From positions 248,001 through 312,000 of the forward strand of contig NZ_WIRE01000002.1 in NCBI RefSeq assembly GCF_009601165.1: a stretch of 64,000 bases of DNA. The letters run 5' to 3'. The translations under genes were made by a program, and so were the position numbers. This stretch comes from Alcanivorax sediminis (lineage in GTDB: Bacteria > Pseudomonadota > Gammaproteobacteria > Pseudomonadales > Alcanivoracaceae). The notes under the pieces were generated by a model. The model had not been told where the DNA came from and ran no database searches. It saw only the letters and a list, made by a program, of their open reading frames with translations. Below are positions 39,201-47,024 of the stretch, piece after piece; the stretch's first letter is position 1; each line of letters begins with the position of its first letter.

Positions 39201-39374
39201 CTGCCCATTGCCGAGGAGATTGCCGAGCGTTTGGGACGCCCCGGGGAAGAGATTCCGGAAGGCGAGCCCTGGGAGGTGCGGTTTCCCACAAGCCTGGTGC
39301 GTCTGCGTGATGATGGCAGCTTGCCAGCCTGGGAAAAGGATGAGGAAGGAAACTGGCTACCGGTTGACGGCTAA
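36225..39374 (+). CDS. Large protein of unknown function, paired with a patatin phospholipase
   Basis: A 1049-aa protein without signal peptide or obvious membrane helix. By eye: helical N-terminus (1-190); flexible Ser/Lys/Pro-rich linker (190-330); a region with GNTMVLINSPIATPWVMTSMGYSPGILFP (about 405-435); a charged, coiled-coil-like stretch rich in Glu/Ser/Thr (485-610) around an alternating segment GPAVEFSASVEGSYSRSKTE that could form an amphipathic hairpin; a conserved-looking block RGIYQWIEKVYEAQMFNYGLRTMF then MVPEPGAFLLEALRR (about 625-665); a beta-rich domain (725-800), a second coiled coil and a C-terminal domain rich in Trp. No family recognised. GAGGGA precedes the ATG. The patatin gene starts 12 bases after the stop, so the two are one operon. 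Large effector, pore-former or structural/adhesive protein are all possible. Confidence 0.8.
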   Translation: METLFNFIHIRPPVEPREDITPISLAAETSFQEKLREAANSDDPREKIKAQARKFVASKAFIGTRENLLFASQLRSVGAAFDALQDESSLDPDDLVAAVQEAFGKSPAELVAMAQFQKELSALRDSILAIKFLPEEHRRPLHHIAQALRDMMLFEVLAEDAHQVDLPERLRTYRQRSLLMPEGLSLGSILRSPRKKKDADPDETRKAFDEGMARFKGILGAIDELTRIDGQKLVQSPVKASKALQPPKALQPQSILKAAFDKGYSPYLSPLQSAIASSSSRVSPNLSRAVAGTDNAEMLARVAQIDFSTPLVMADKAPMMARTTFAGRTAFEPTKPESRSFLMTPEAGRKLSKSTQEALKGRNLDVMAQPVDEVVSQLRVEAAAVGQQLEQLADPGVHRTFKRIGNTMVLINSPIATPWVMTSMGYSPGILFPLPELLPLDVRVPRSHGDVKPVGVADLLVVKQFLKRYEARDIAHIENVLQGEGKERTHRRRNQTEELTFREVETTTSEERELESTDRFEMARESSETIQEDAKLKAGMSITAKYGPAVEFSASVEGSYSRSKTEVTKSASTFSKEVTQRSSKKIAERVLERESRKITTEVEETNKHTLDNTGGDGHVRGIYQWIEKVYEAQMFNYGLRTMFDFMVPEPGAFLLEALRRAHVSATELVKPMPFNIRPDQLTEFNYHSWVAAYHATDVTPPPEPYITKSHDYNAGGGDDKTDYNHSSQIQIDEGYRAIYATVGVVGNTWSENADVDVVVGQRGNRISNAGIRVWHTSLDNEVLAIPIAINSFDHSDLAIAIEVKCQRTDRAMAKWRHETHAKLTTAYLARLAEYEEKLAALKAEAGIVIEGKSPALNQEIMVDELKKACISIMTEQHYELFNAIEAGSNGMPQVNLWENEAEGPYVRFFEQAFEWEQMTWLTYPYFWGRKSQWSDRIAMEDADPLFNQFMKAGYCRVVVPLRPGFEGAVDHFMNFGEPWMGGPLPAVTSDLYLPIAEEIAERLGRPGEEIPEGEPWEVRFPTSLVRLRDDGSLPAWEKDEEGNWLPVDG

Positions 39375-39385
39375 CGGGGGCTGGC

Positions 39386-40639
39386 ATGCAGATTTCCAGA
39401 CCACAGGATGTGGAGTACCTGGCGCTGGAAGGTGGCGGTGGCAAAGGGGTGACTTACCTCGGTGCCATCCGTGCGCTGGAGAGCATGGGGGTACTCCCCA
39501 TCGACATCAACCGTCCGGGTCAGAACCAGATCAAGGGTATCAGTGGTGCTTCGGCAGGTGCTATTACGGCCCTGATGTTGGCGATGGGGCTCGATTCCAA
39601 TGAGCTGCAACGCATCCTCAGCAATGCGTCCACATTTACAGGATTTTTTGACGGCCCGAATCCAGGGTTCTATCGCACCATCGACAGCCGAAATCAGCCA
39701 CAGATGAAAACCGATGCGCCTGCAGGCGCATCGGTGGCGAGCTTTCTCACTGCCCGGCAGCAAAGCATTTCTGGGTGGTCGCAACTGGCGGGAATGTTTG
39801 GTGCCCTGGTGAGTAGCGGCGCTTTTGGCCCTACCAGCGATCCGATGGTGCGCCAGCTCGCTCAGCATCCTCAGGGATACCTCTATAATCTGGTGTTTGA
39901 CCGCGGCCTGTTTCCAGGCTTTGCACCACGACGTTTCCTCAGTGGAGCGGTGGCGGGGTACCTGTCCCAGCGTATTCTTCAGAGCACGGGAGGGGTGATT
40001 GTCTCTGGAGCCGGTGCGTTAAACTTCCGCCAGTTTTTCCAGCTCACCGGTGTAGATCTGGTCATTACCGGTGCCAATATCACCCGCCATCGTCCTGCGG
40101 TGTTCTCGAAACGTCACACGCCGGATTTTCCTGTGGCCGAGGCGGTGGGCATTTCCATGAACCTGCCGCTCATCTTCAAGCCGGTGAAGGTAGAGGCCAA
40201 TGTTCCCACCGGGCAGTACAACCAGAATGCGGATGACTATCACGGCCTGTGGGTAGACGGTGGCATCCTCAATAATTTTCCACTGCATGCGTTCGATCAC
40301 CTGTCGCCACAGGTGTCTTCCCGGTACCCGGCGTTGCGGCCCCTGAACCCCAACATGCTCGGGTTGCGTCTTACGGAAGGGCCTCCCGGTCATGGAGGCA
40401 CTTCATCGACTACGGGCACGTTCTCGGTATTGCTGGAGCATCTGGGCAATATCGTGAATACGGTGCTTTATCCGTCGGAACAGGGGCAGATTCGAACAAC
40501 CGAAGAGGAAGACCAGAGTATCGATCTCTATACCTATGATCTGGAGACAACGAACTTTGCGCCATCACAGTCACAGAGCGCGACGCCGATCCGGGAGGCG
40601 GAACGGGCGGTGCAGCGATATTTCGGGCAAACCCCCTAA
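39386..40639 (+). CDS. Patatin-like phospholipase
   Basis: A 417-aa acyl hydrolase. The oxyanion loop GGGGKG (16-21), nucleophile elbow GASAG with Ser56, and catalytic Asp291 in VDGGILNNFP form the patatin Ser-Asp dyad; all intact. Expected to cleave fatty acids from phospholipids. Between motifs lies a long insertion (about 100-230). It has no signal peptide. It is translationally close (12 bases) to the 1049-residue protein gene, suggesting joint function: the large protein could deliver or regulate the lipase, or the pair could be a membrane-attacking defence or antagonism module (inference). Confidence 0.9.
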   Translation: MQISRPQDVEYLALEGGGGKGVTYLGAIRALESMGVLPIDINRPGQNQIKGISGASAGAITALMLAMGLDSNELQRILSNASTFTGFFDGPNPGFYRTIDSRNQPQMKTDAPAGASVASFLTARQQSISGWSQLAGMFGALVSSGAFGPTSDPMVRQLAQHPQGYLYNLVFDRGLFPGFAPRRFLSGAVAGYLSQRILQSTGGVIVSGAGALNFRQFFQLTGVDLVITGANITRHRPAVFSKRHTPDFPVAEAVGISMNLPLIFKPVKVEANVPTGQYNQNADDYHGLWVDGGILNNFPLHAFDHLSPQVSSRYPALRPLNPNMLGLRLTEGPPGHGGTSSTTGTFSVLLEHLGNIVNTVLYPSEQGQIRTTEEEDQSIDLYTYDLETTNFAPSQSQSATPIREAERAVQRYFGQTP

Positions 40640-40653
40640 ATCCGTGAGTGGCG

Positions 40654-41811
40654 CTACTGGAACCGGACCTTTGCCAGAGGCAACAACAATAGTGCCGCGC
40701 CCACCAGCGCCGCCGCTGCGCCAAGCAAGCCCGGCGCAAAGCTGCCGCTGCTTTCCAGCATTCTTGCCGTGACCACCGGCCCCAGTATTTGCCCCACACC
40801 ATAACAGGCGGTGAGCGCACCCAATGCCATGCTGGCGGCGTGGGGGGCCAGCTGGCGGCCGCAGTACATGCTCAGCGCGACCACAGCGGTGAAGGTGCCG
40901 CCTACCAGCAGGCCGCTGGCGACCAGCCCGGTGAGGCCGGGTAGCCAGGCCGGGGCACTGACGCCCATGGCTTGCACCACCAGCGCCATCATCAACGCGT
41001 TGCGCTCGCCGGTACGGCTGGCCAGTTTGCCCCACAGCAGGTTGGCAGGGACGGCGGCCAGGCCAACGGCCAGCCAGGTATAGAAGGCGGCGTTGTCCAG
41101 GTTCGGTAGCTGTTGCTTGGCAATCACGGGCAGGTAGGTGGTGCTGGTGATATAGCCGAAGCCGGCCAGGGAATAACTGGCAATGAGAAAGCCCATTGCC
41201 TTGCGGTTCACCGGGACGCGGGTATGGGCGTGTTCGCGAGCATGGGGCAGGGCGGGGATCACACGCAGGAAGGCCATCAGCAGCAGGGCCAGGCTGCCGC
41301 AGGCAAACCACATCAGCGGGTAGCTGCCCTGCAGGCGCTCGATCAACGCCACGGTGAGCGCGGCGATGCTGATGCCAAGGCCGATGCCGGCGTAATGGAT
41401 ATTGCCCAGCCGGGCGCGCAGGTGGTTGGGCAGTGCACCCAGCACCAAGGCGGAGCCGTTGACCATGATGATGGCGCTGGCGATGCCGGCCAGGAACCGG
41501 TTGATAGCCCAGGGAATAAAGGTGCTGCTCAATGCCATAAGCAGGCTGGTGATGACGCTGATCCACAGCGCGGACCAGAAAGCGGTGCGGGCGCGATGGG
41601 CGGGAACGGCCATGGCGAGCATGGCGCCAAGCAGGTAGCCACCGTAGTTGATGGCAGCGAGATACCCACCGGTGACCGCAGTAAGGGGGGTATCGGCAAT
41701 CATGTCCGGTAGGGCGGGGGTAAACAGGAAGCGCCCAATCCCCAGCGCGATGACCAGACTAAAGGCGCCAGCGAGGGCAATGCGAAGGGCGTCTTTGTCG
41801 TGTTGGGCCAT
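40654..41811 (-). CDS. YbfB/YjiJ-family MFS transporter
   Basis: A 385-aa transporter with about 12 membrane segments. The N-terminus ALAGAFSLVIALGIGRFLFTPALPDM and the GGYLAAINYGGYLLGAMLAMAVP segment are characteristic of the YbfB/YjiJ subfamily. Substrate unknown. Convergent with the patatin gene, with only 14 bases between the stops and no visible terminator. Confidence 0.9.
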   Translation of the reverse strand: MAQHDKDALRIALAGAFSLVIALGIGRFLFTPALPDMIADTPLTAVTGGYLAAINYGGYLLGAMLAMAVPAHRARTAFWSALWISVITSLLMALSSTFIPWAINRFLAGIASAIIMVNGSALVLGALPNHLRARLGNIHYAGIGLGISIAALTVALIERLQGSYPLMWFACGSLALLLMAFLRVIPALPHAREHAHTRVPVNRKAMGFLIASYSLAGFGYITSTTYLPVIAKQQLPNLDNAAFYTWLAVGLAAVPANLLWGKLASRTGERNALMMALVVQAMGVSAPAWLPGLTGLVASGLLVGGTFTAVVALSMYCGRQLAPHAASMALGALTACYGVGQILGPVVTARMLESSGSFAPGLLGAAAALVGAALLLLPLAKVRFQ

Positions 41812-41963
41812 GCCGGATTCTCAGGTAGGTAACTTCAAATAATGTCGCGCTGTGGCGTTGCGCAGCCTATCAGGTTACGCGCTATTGCTCTGCCTGTTTC
41901 GAATGATGTTCATTATTTCCCGCAGTGATAATTAGCCATTGGTCGCCCGCGGTGCGCGGTTTT

Positions 41964-42041
41964 TTCACCATGCTGGCGCAAAATCGGGGCTCTGCCGGGT
42001 GTGGTCGGCTTTGCAGCATAACAGTGATGCATTTTGGTGAT
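41964..42041 (+). promoter_or_regulatory. Candidate NtrC-binding sites
   Basis: 41964-41980 reads TTCACCATGCTGGCGCA, 13 of 17 matching the NtrC palindrome TGCACCATATTGGTGCA. A weaker match lies at 42025-42041. They are about 195 and 135 bases upstream of the predicted sigma-54 start, typical enhancer distances. Confidence 0.55.
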
Positions 42042-42148
42042 CACGAAATGATTCAGAACAGTGCCTGCTGTGCAATTTATGGGCGTGCTTACCTTGAGTG
42101 AGGAATGTGTGAATAGTTAACTTGCTGAAAAAGCTGCGTTTTTAAAGT

Positions 42149-42163
42149 TGGCACAGCAATTGC
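42149..42163 (+). promoter_or_regulatory. Sigma-54 promoter of the nitrate cluster
   Basis: TGGCAC-N5-TTGC with GG and GC exactly ten bases apart, the -24/-12 consensus. Transcription would start near 42175, just before the leader hairpins. Confidence 0.8.
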
Positions 42164-42176
42164 CTTAGTCATGGCA

Positions 42177-42298
42177 TCGCAGCAACAGCGCTGTGACCAA
42201 ATTACTTCTTCGTGATCAATGGCGATCACGACAAGATTCGAGCAAAGGCGCTCAAGGAAACTGGTCAACGATGACCGGGTTCCCTGAGCGCTTTTTTT
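42177..42298 (+). promoter_or_regulatory. ANTAR-type antiterminator leader with intrinsic terminator
   Basis: Two hairpins with six-base loops precede a terminator. Hairpin 1: TCGCAGC-AACAGC-GCTGTGA (42177-42196). Hairpin 2: CGTGATC-AATGGC-GATCACG (42211-42230), whose loop has the A1 and G4 required by ANTAR proteins; loop 1 has A1 but A, not G, at position 4. The terminator stem (42248-42291, arms GCGCTCA / TGAGCGC) ends in seven T. NasT, the ANTAR protein encoded at 51727, would bind and prevent termination when nitrate releases it from NasS. Confidence 0.85.
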
Positions 42299-42334
42299 AT
42301 GCCTGCGGGATAGCGGGCGAATGAGGGAAGACTG

Positions 42335-43696
42335 ATGAAAAAGTTTATTCGCACAGCAATTACTGCATTGACGGTAGGGCTCTCGGCTAGCGCCATGGCG
42401 GACGACTCTGTGGGCTGGCCGGAGAAGGCTGACCTCAAGTTTGGCTTTATCAAGCTGACGGATATGGCGCCGCTCGCCGTGGCTTATGAGAAAGGGTACT
42501 TCGAAGAGGAAGGCCTGTTTGTGACCCTGGAAGCCCAGGCGAACTGGAAAGTATTGCTGGACCGGGTGATTGACGGTCAGCTGGATGGCGCGCACATGCT
42601 GGCAGGCCAGCCGCTGGGCGCCACCATCGGGTACGGCACGGAAGCGCACATCATTACCGCATTCAGCATGGACCTGAACGGCAACGGCATCACCGTTTCC
42701 AACGCGGTATGGGAAGAAATGAAGAAAAATATTCCCAGCGAAAACGGCAAGCCGGTGCACCCGATCAAGGCGGATGCGTTGAAGCCGGTGGTGGAAAAAT
42801 ACAAGGCCGAAGGCAAGCCCTTCAACATGGGCATGGTGTTCCCGGTATCTACCCACAATTATGAACTGCGTTACTGGCTGGCTGCCGGTGGCCTGAACCC
42901 GGGTTACTACGCGCCACACAAAGGCGATACCAGTGGCCAGCTACAGGCTGACGTACTGCTGTCCGTGACTCCGCCGCCGCAAATGCCGGCCACTCTGGAA
43001 GCGGGCACCATCTATGGCTACTGCGTGGGTGAGCCCTGGAACCAGCAGGCGGTTTTCAAGGGGATTGGTGTACCGGTCATCACCGACTACGAAATCTGGA
43101 GAAACAACCCGGAAAAAGTGTTCGGTGTGAGCAAGGGCTGGGCTGACAAATATCCCAACACGCACATTCGTGTGGTGAAGGCGATGATCCGTGCGGCCAA
43201 GTGGCTGGATGAGAACAATAACGCCAACCGTCCTGAAGCGGTGAAGATCCTGTCGCAGCCGAACTATGTAGGTGCGGACTACGATGTGATCGCCAATTCC
43301 ATGACGGGTACCTTCGAGTACGAAAAAGGCGACAAGCGTGAGGTGCCGGACTTCAACGTGTTCTTCCGCTACAACGCGACCTATCCCTATTACTCCGATG
43401 CCATCTGGTACCTGACCCAGATGCGTCGTTGGGGTCAGATCAGCGATACCAAGCCGGATAGCTGGTACATGGATATTGCCAAGAAAGTGTATCGCCCGGA
43501 CATCTATGCCGTGGCGGCCAAGGCGCTGATCGAAGAAGGCAAGATCGGTGCAGACGAATTCCCGGACTTTGCTACCGAGACGGGTTACAAGCCGCCGCAG
43601 AAGGGCTTCATCGACAACATTACCTATGACGGTCGCAAGCCCAATGAATACCTGGCGAAGTTCCCGATTGGTCTGAAAGACGGCGACAAGCTGTAA
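42335..43696 (+). CDS. nrtA: Nitrate ABC transporter substrate-binding protein (NrtA/CmpA family)
   Basis: A 453-aa periplasmic binding protein with signal peptide ([21 protein letters not shown]). The family pattern [25 protein letters not shown] and [19 protein letters not shown] (ligand-pocket region), then [15 protein letters not shown], is complete. It is first after the nitrate-type leader. Nitrate is the likely ligand; cyanate or bicarbonate paralogues exist, but the leader and NasST argue for nitrate. Confidence 0.93.
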   Translation: MKKFIRTAITALTVGLSASAMADDSVGWPEKADLKFGFIKLTDMAPLAVAYEKGYFEEEGLFVTLEAQANWKVLLDRVIDGQLDGAHMLAGQPLGATIGYGTEAHIITAFSMDLNGNGITVSNAVWEEMKKNIPSENGKPVHPIKADALKPVVEKYKAEGKPFNMGMVFPVSTHNYELRYWLAAGGLNPGYYAPHKGDTSGQLQADVLLSVTPPPQMPATLEAGTIYGYCVGEPWNQQAVFKGIGVPVITDYEIWRNNPEKVFGVSKGWADKYPNTHIRVVKAMIRAAKWLDENNNANRPEAVKILSQPNYVGADYDVIANSMTGTFEYEKGDKREVPDFNVFFRYNATYPYYSDAIWYLTQMRRWGQISDTKPDSWYMDIAKKVYRPDIYAVAAKALIEEGKIGADEFPDFATETGYKPPQKGFIDNITYDGRKPNEYLAKFPIGLKDGDKL

Positions 43697-43726
43697 GACG
43701 CTGACGTCGAGCGAGGAGAAGCAATC

Positions 43727-44728
43727 ATGGTGACTCTGACATTCCCAACCTGGATGGAACCTTACCGCGCCCTGGCCACCGGCAAGATGTCCGGTGAGCA
43801 GTGGCAAGCCCTGCTGCGCCAATTGATCTGGCCGGTAATGGGTGTGGCGATCTTCCTGCTGCTTTGGCAACTGGCTGCCCAGCGTATCGACACTTCGCTG
43901 GGGCAGTTCCCGGGGCCGGCGGATGTCTGGGAGCAGGCGGGTTCCCTGGTGGATGAACACCAGGCATCCCGTGCCAAGGAAGCGGCGTTTCATGAACGCC
44001 AGGAGAAGTACATTGCTTCCCGGTTGCAGCAGCAGCCCGAGTGGGAACCGGTCTATCGGGAGTACACCGGTGCGCCGACGTTCTTTGATCAGATTGGCAC
44101 CAGTCTGATCACGGTCATGAGTGGCTTCCTGTTGGCGTCCATGATTGCGATTCCCCTCGGCATTGTGATCGGCCTGAGCAGTACCGCCCACGCGGCCATG
44201 AATCCTCTGATTCAGTTGTTCAAGCCGGTCTCTCCGCTTGCCTGGTTGCCGCTGGTGACCATGGTGGTGAGTGCGGTTTATGTGACGGACGATCCGTTGG
44301 TGGCCAAGTCATTCCTGACCTCCATGTTCACCGTGACGCTGTGTTGCCTGTGGCCGACATTGATGAATACCTCTGTAGGAGTGACGTCTGTTAGCCAGGA
44401 TCTGACCAATGTCTCAAAGGTGCTGCGGCTGAATGCATGGAGCCACATTCGCAAGATCGTATTGCCCTCGGCGCTACCGATGATGTTCACCGGTCTGCGT
44501 TTGAGTCTGGGCATTGCCTGGATGGTATTGATCGCCGCCGAGATGCTGGCGCAAAACCCGGGGCTGGGGAAATTCGTCTGGGATGAATTCCAGAACGGTA
44601 GCTCCCAGTCATTGGGCCGGATCATGGTTGCCGTGATTGTGATTGGCCTGATTGGTTTCCTGCTGGATCGCCTGATGCTGATGCTGCAGCGCGCTCTGGT
44701 GTGGGACAAGTCTTCTGTACAGCGCTAA
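43727..44728 (+). CDS. nrtB: Nitrate ABC transporter permease (NrtB family)
   Basis: A 333-aa inner-membrane permease with about six membrane segments. The EAA-type loop that contacts the ATPase is around DLTNVSKVLRLNAWSHIRKIVLPSALP. There is a longer periplasmic insertion (about 60-115) than in small SsuC-type permeases, normal for NrtB. GAGGAGAA precedes the ATG; 30 bases after nrtA. Confidence 0.93.
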   Translation: MVTLTFPTWMEPYRALATGKMSGEQWQALLRQLIWPVMGVAIFLLLWQLAAQRIDTSLGQFPGPADVWEQAGSLVDEHQASRAKEAAFHERQEKYIASRLQQQPEWEPVYREYTGAPTFFDQIGTSLITVMSGFLLASMIAIPLGIVIGLSSTAHAAMNPLIQLFKPVSPLAWLPLVTMVVSAVYVTDDPLVAKSFLTSMFTVTLCCLWPTLMNTSVGVTSVSQDLTNVSKVLRLNAWSHIRKIVLPSALPMMFTGLRLSLGIAWMVLIAAEMLAQNPGLGKFVWDEFQNGSSQSLGRIMVAVIVIGLIGFLLDRLMLMLQRALVWDKSSVQR

Positions 44729-44808
44729 CTATGATCCCTGTACAGCTGCATGCTTCAAACCACGCTGAGCACACAGACAGCAGTACAGAGGCCTCAAGGA
44801 GAAAACAC

Positions 44809-45648
44809 ATGAAAGCTTTACTGGAACTCTCCAACGTCGGCATGAAGTTCGACACACCGAAAGGCACTTTCGAAGCGCTGAAAGAGGTGAATCTGAAAAT
44901 TGATTCCGGTGAATTCGTCTCTCTGATCGGACACTCCGGTTGCGGTAAATCCACGGTGCTGAACATTGTGGCCGGCTTGCTGCAGGCCACCGATGGCGGG
45001 GTGATTCTCGACAAGCACGAAGTGACCGAGCCGGGTCCGGAGCGGGCGGTGGTTTTCCAGAACCATTCGCTGCTGCCCTGGCTGACATCGTTTGAAAATG
45101 TGGAGCTGGCGGTCAAGCAGGTTTTCAAGAAAACCAAGAGCAAAGCCGAGATTCGTGATTGGGTGGAACACAACCTGGAGCTGGTGCACATGGCCCATGC
45201 CATGCACAAGAAACCGGATGAGATTTCCGGCGGCATGAAGCAGCGCGTGGGCATTGCCCGGGCACTGGCCATGCAGCCCCAGGTGCTACTGATGGATGAG
45301 CCGTTCGGTGCGCTGGATGCGCTGACCCGAGCCCACCTTCAGGATTCCCTGATGGAAATTCATGCCCAACTGGGCACCACGGTGATCATGATTACCCACG
45401 ATGTGGATGAAGCGGTATTGCTCTCTGATCGCATCGTCATGATGACCAACGGCCCGTCCGCCACCATTGGTGAAATCCTTGAGGTGAACCTGCCTCGTCC
45501 ACGGGATCGCCTGGCACTGGCGGATGATCCGACCTTTGTGCGTTGTCGTCAGCAGGTGCTGCAGTTCCTGTATGAGAAACAGCGAAAGGTAGAACCGCTA
45601 CCAAAGCGTGAAAGCCCGAAAGCGGAAGCCGATCGTAAACGGGCATAA
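44809..45648 (+). CDS. Nitrate ABC transporter ATP-binding protein (NrtD-like)
   Basis: A 279-aa ATPase: Walker A GHSGCGKST, signature SGGMKQRVGIARAL, Walker B VLLMDEP and the H-loop ITHDVDEAVLLSDR. It is a single-domain NrtD type; no NrtC-like fusion to a binding protein is present, so it likely acts as a homodimer. AAGGAG precedes the ATG at 44809. Confidence 0.93.
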   Translation: MKALLELSNVGMKFDTPKGTFEALKEVNLKIDSGEFVSLIGHSGCGKSTVLNIVAGLLQATDGGVILDKHEVTEPGPERAVVFQNHSLLPWLTSFENVELAVKQVFKKTKSKAEIRDWVEHNLELVHMAHAMHKKPDEISGGMKQRVGIARALAMQPQVLLMDEPFGALDALTRAHLQDSLMEIHAQLGTTVIMITHDVDEAVLLSDRIVMMTNGPSATIGEILEVNLPRPRDRLALADDPTFVRCRQQVLQFLYEKQRKVEPLPKRESPKAEADRKRA

Positions 45649-45802
45649 ATCTGTCTCACTGATTTTTTGAACCAGGGTTGTCTGGCTTGCCGAAAAGCAA
45701 TTTTCCGCAGGCACAGGGAACCTGCATCCCGAAAACGGGAAAAACCAGTTTTTTGTCCGGAAGGTGTGGTTGTCACCTTCCCAATTTGCCGAGGGAAAAA
45801 CG

Positions 45803-46981
45803 ATGAAACATTCTGCCATTGCCGCTGGCGTTATTCTTTCCACGCTGGGTTTCACGGGGGCGGCTCACGCCGAGGATGATGCCTTGATTACCGCCCTGAA
45901 AGGGGGGACGCCGCTGGTCGACATGCGCCTGCGTTATGAGGAAGTGGATAGCGAAGGGGCGGATGATAATGCTCAGGCGCTCACCCTGCGTACCCGCCTG
46001 GGTTACAAGAGTGCCAAGCTTTACGGTTTTGACGTGATGGGGGAATTTGAAGATACCCGCATCGTCGGTCAGGTGGATAACTTTGCCCCGGAGCAGGCAG
46101 GTTACCCGGTTATTGCCGACCCTGAAGTGACCGAGCTGAACCGCGCAGCCATCAGCTACACCGGCAGCGACGCGCTGGAAGGCCTGGTGGCTACTTACGG
46201 TCGTCAGCGCATCATTTATGACAATGCCCGTTTCATCGGTAATGTGGGCTGGCGTCAGGATGAGCAGACCTTTGACGGTACCAAGCTGGATTACGGTTTC
46301 GGTGATTTCAAACTGTCTGCTGCCTACCTCACTCAAGTGAACAGTATTACCCCGGTCTTCGATGCCAATGTGACCAACAATCTGTTTAACGCCAGCTGGA
46401 CCGGTGCACCCGGTGGTGCCCTGACGGCCTACGCCTACCTGCTGGAAACCGACAACGTGGATGACTCCGATAACGACACCTATGGTCTGCGTTACTCAGG
46501 GGCATTTGATCTGGATGCGCTCAAATTGTTGCTGACTCTGGAAGGCGCTCAACAGGAAGTGGAAGCCGGTGATACCGAGTACTACTTCGCGGAACTGGGT
46601 GCGGAAGTAGCGGGCGTCACCGTGAAGTTGGCACAGGAAGTGCTGGGTTCTGATGACGGGCTGGTGGCATTCCAGACGCCTCTTGCCACCAAGCATGCTT
46701 TCAACGGTTGGGCTGATCTGTTCCTGGCTACCCCGGCTGATGGCCTGGAAGACACCTTTGTGTCTGTGGGTACCAAACTGGCGGGCTTCAAGCTGGCGGC
46801 GGTGTACCACGACTTCCAGTCCAATGAAGGCAGCACCGACTACGGTACGGAAACGGACCTGCTGGTGGCGCGTCCGATCGGCAAGCACTACGTGGTGGGC
46901 CTGAAGTATGCCGACTACAGCGCGGATGATTTCGGTACCGATACCAGCAAGTACTGGGCCTGGGGCGAACTGAAGTTCTGA
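45803..46981 (+). CDS. Outer-membrane porin-like beta-barrel protein
   Basis: A 392-aa protein with signal peptide (AIAAGVILSTLGFTGAAHA) and a barrel pattern of alternating strands with acidic turns, beginning TPLVDMRLRYEEVDSEGADDNAQALTLRTRLGYKS and ending in an aromatic residue (WAWGELKF), as outer-membrane proteins do. Similar to alginate-export/Opr-type porins. By position it probably admits nitrate or another anion across the outer membrane. Confidence 0.85.
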   Translation: MKHSAIAAGVILSTLGFTGAAHAEDDALITALKGGTPLVDMRLRYEEVDSEGADDNAQALTLRTRLGYKSAKLYGFDVMGEFEDTRIVGQVDNFAPEQAGYPVIADPEVTELNRAAISYTGSDALEGLVATYGRQRIIYDNARFIGNVGWRQDEQTFDGTKLDYGFGDFKLSAAYLTQVNSITPVFDANVTNNLFNASWTGAPGGALTAYAYLLETDNVDDSDNDTYGLRYSGAFDLDALKLLLTLEGAQQEVEAGDTEYYFAELGAEVAGVTVKLAQEVLGSDDGLVAFQTPLATKHAFNGWADLFLATPADGLEDTFVSVGTKLAGFKLAAVYHDFQSNEGSTDYGTETDLLVARPIGKHYVVGLKYADYSADDFGTDTSKYWAWGELKF

Positions 46982-47024
46982 TCCCCGACCTTCCCCGATC
47001 GATCTTCAGGACAGGAGGTTTCAG

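Noticed and set aside
36225..40639. CBASS system, because of the patatin-like effector
   Set aside because: No CD-NTase, Cap2 or Cap3 gene is adjacent, and the partner shows no nucleotidyltransferase motif.
40571..41566. A 331-codon minus-strand frame overlapping the MFS gene
   Set aside because: It is the shifted frame of the same strand; the YbfB/YjiJ frame has the membrane-segment pattern and family motifs.
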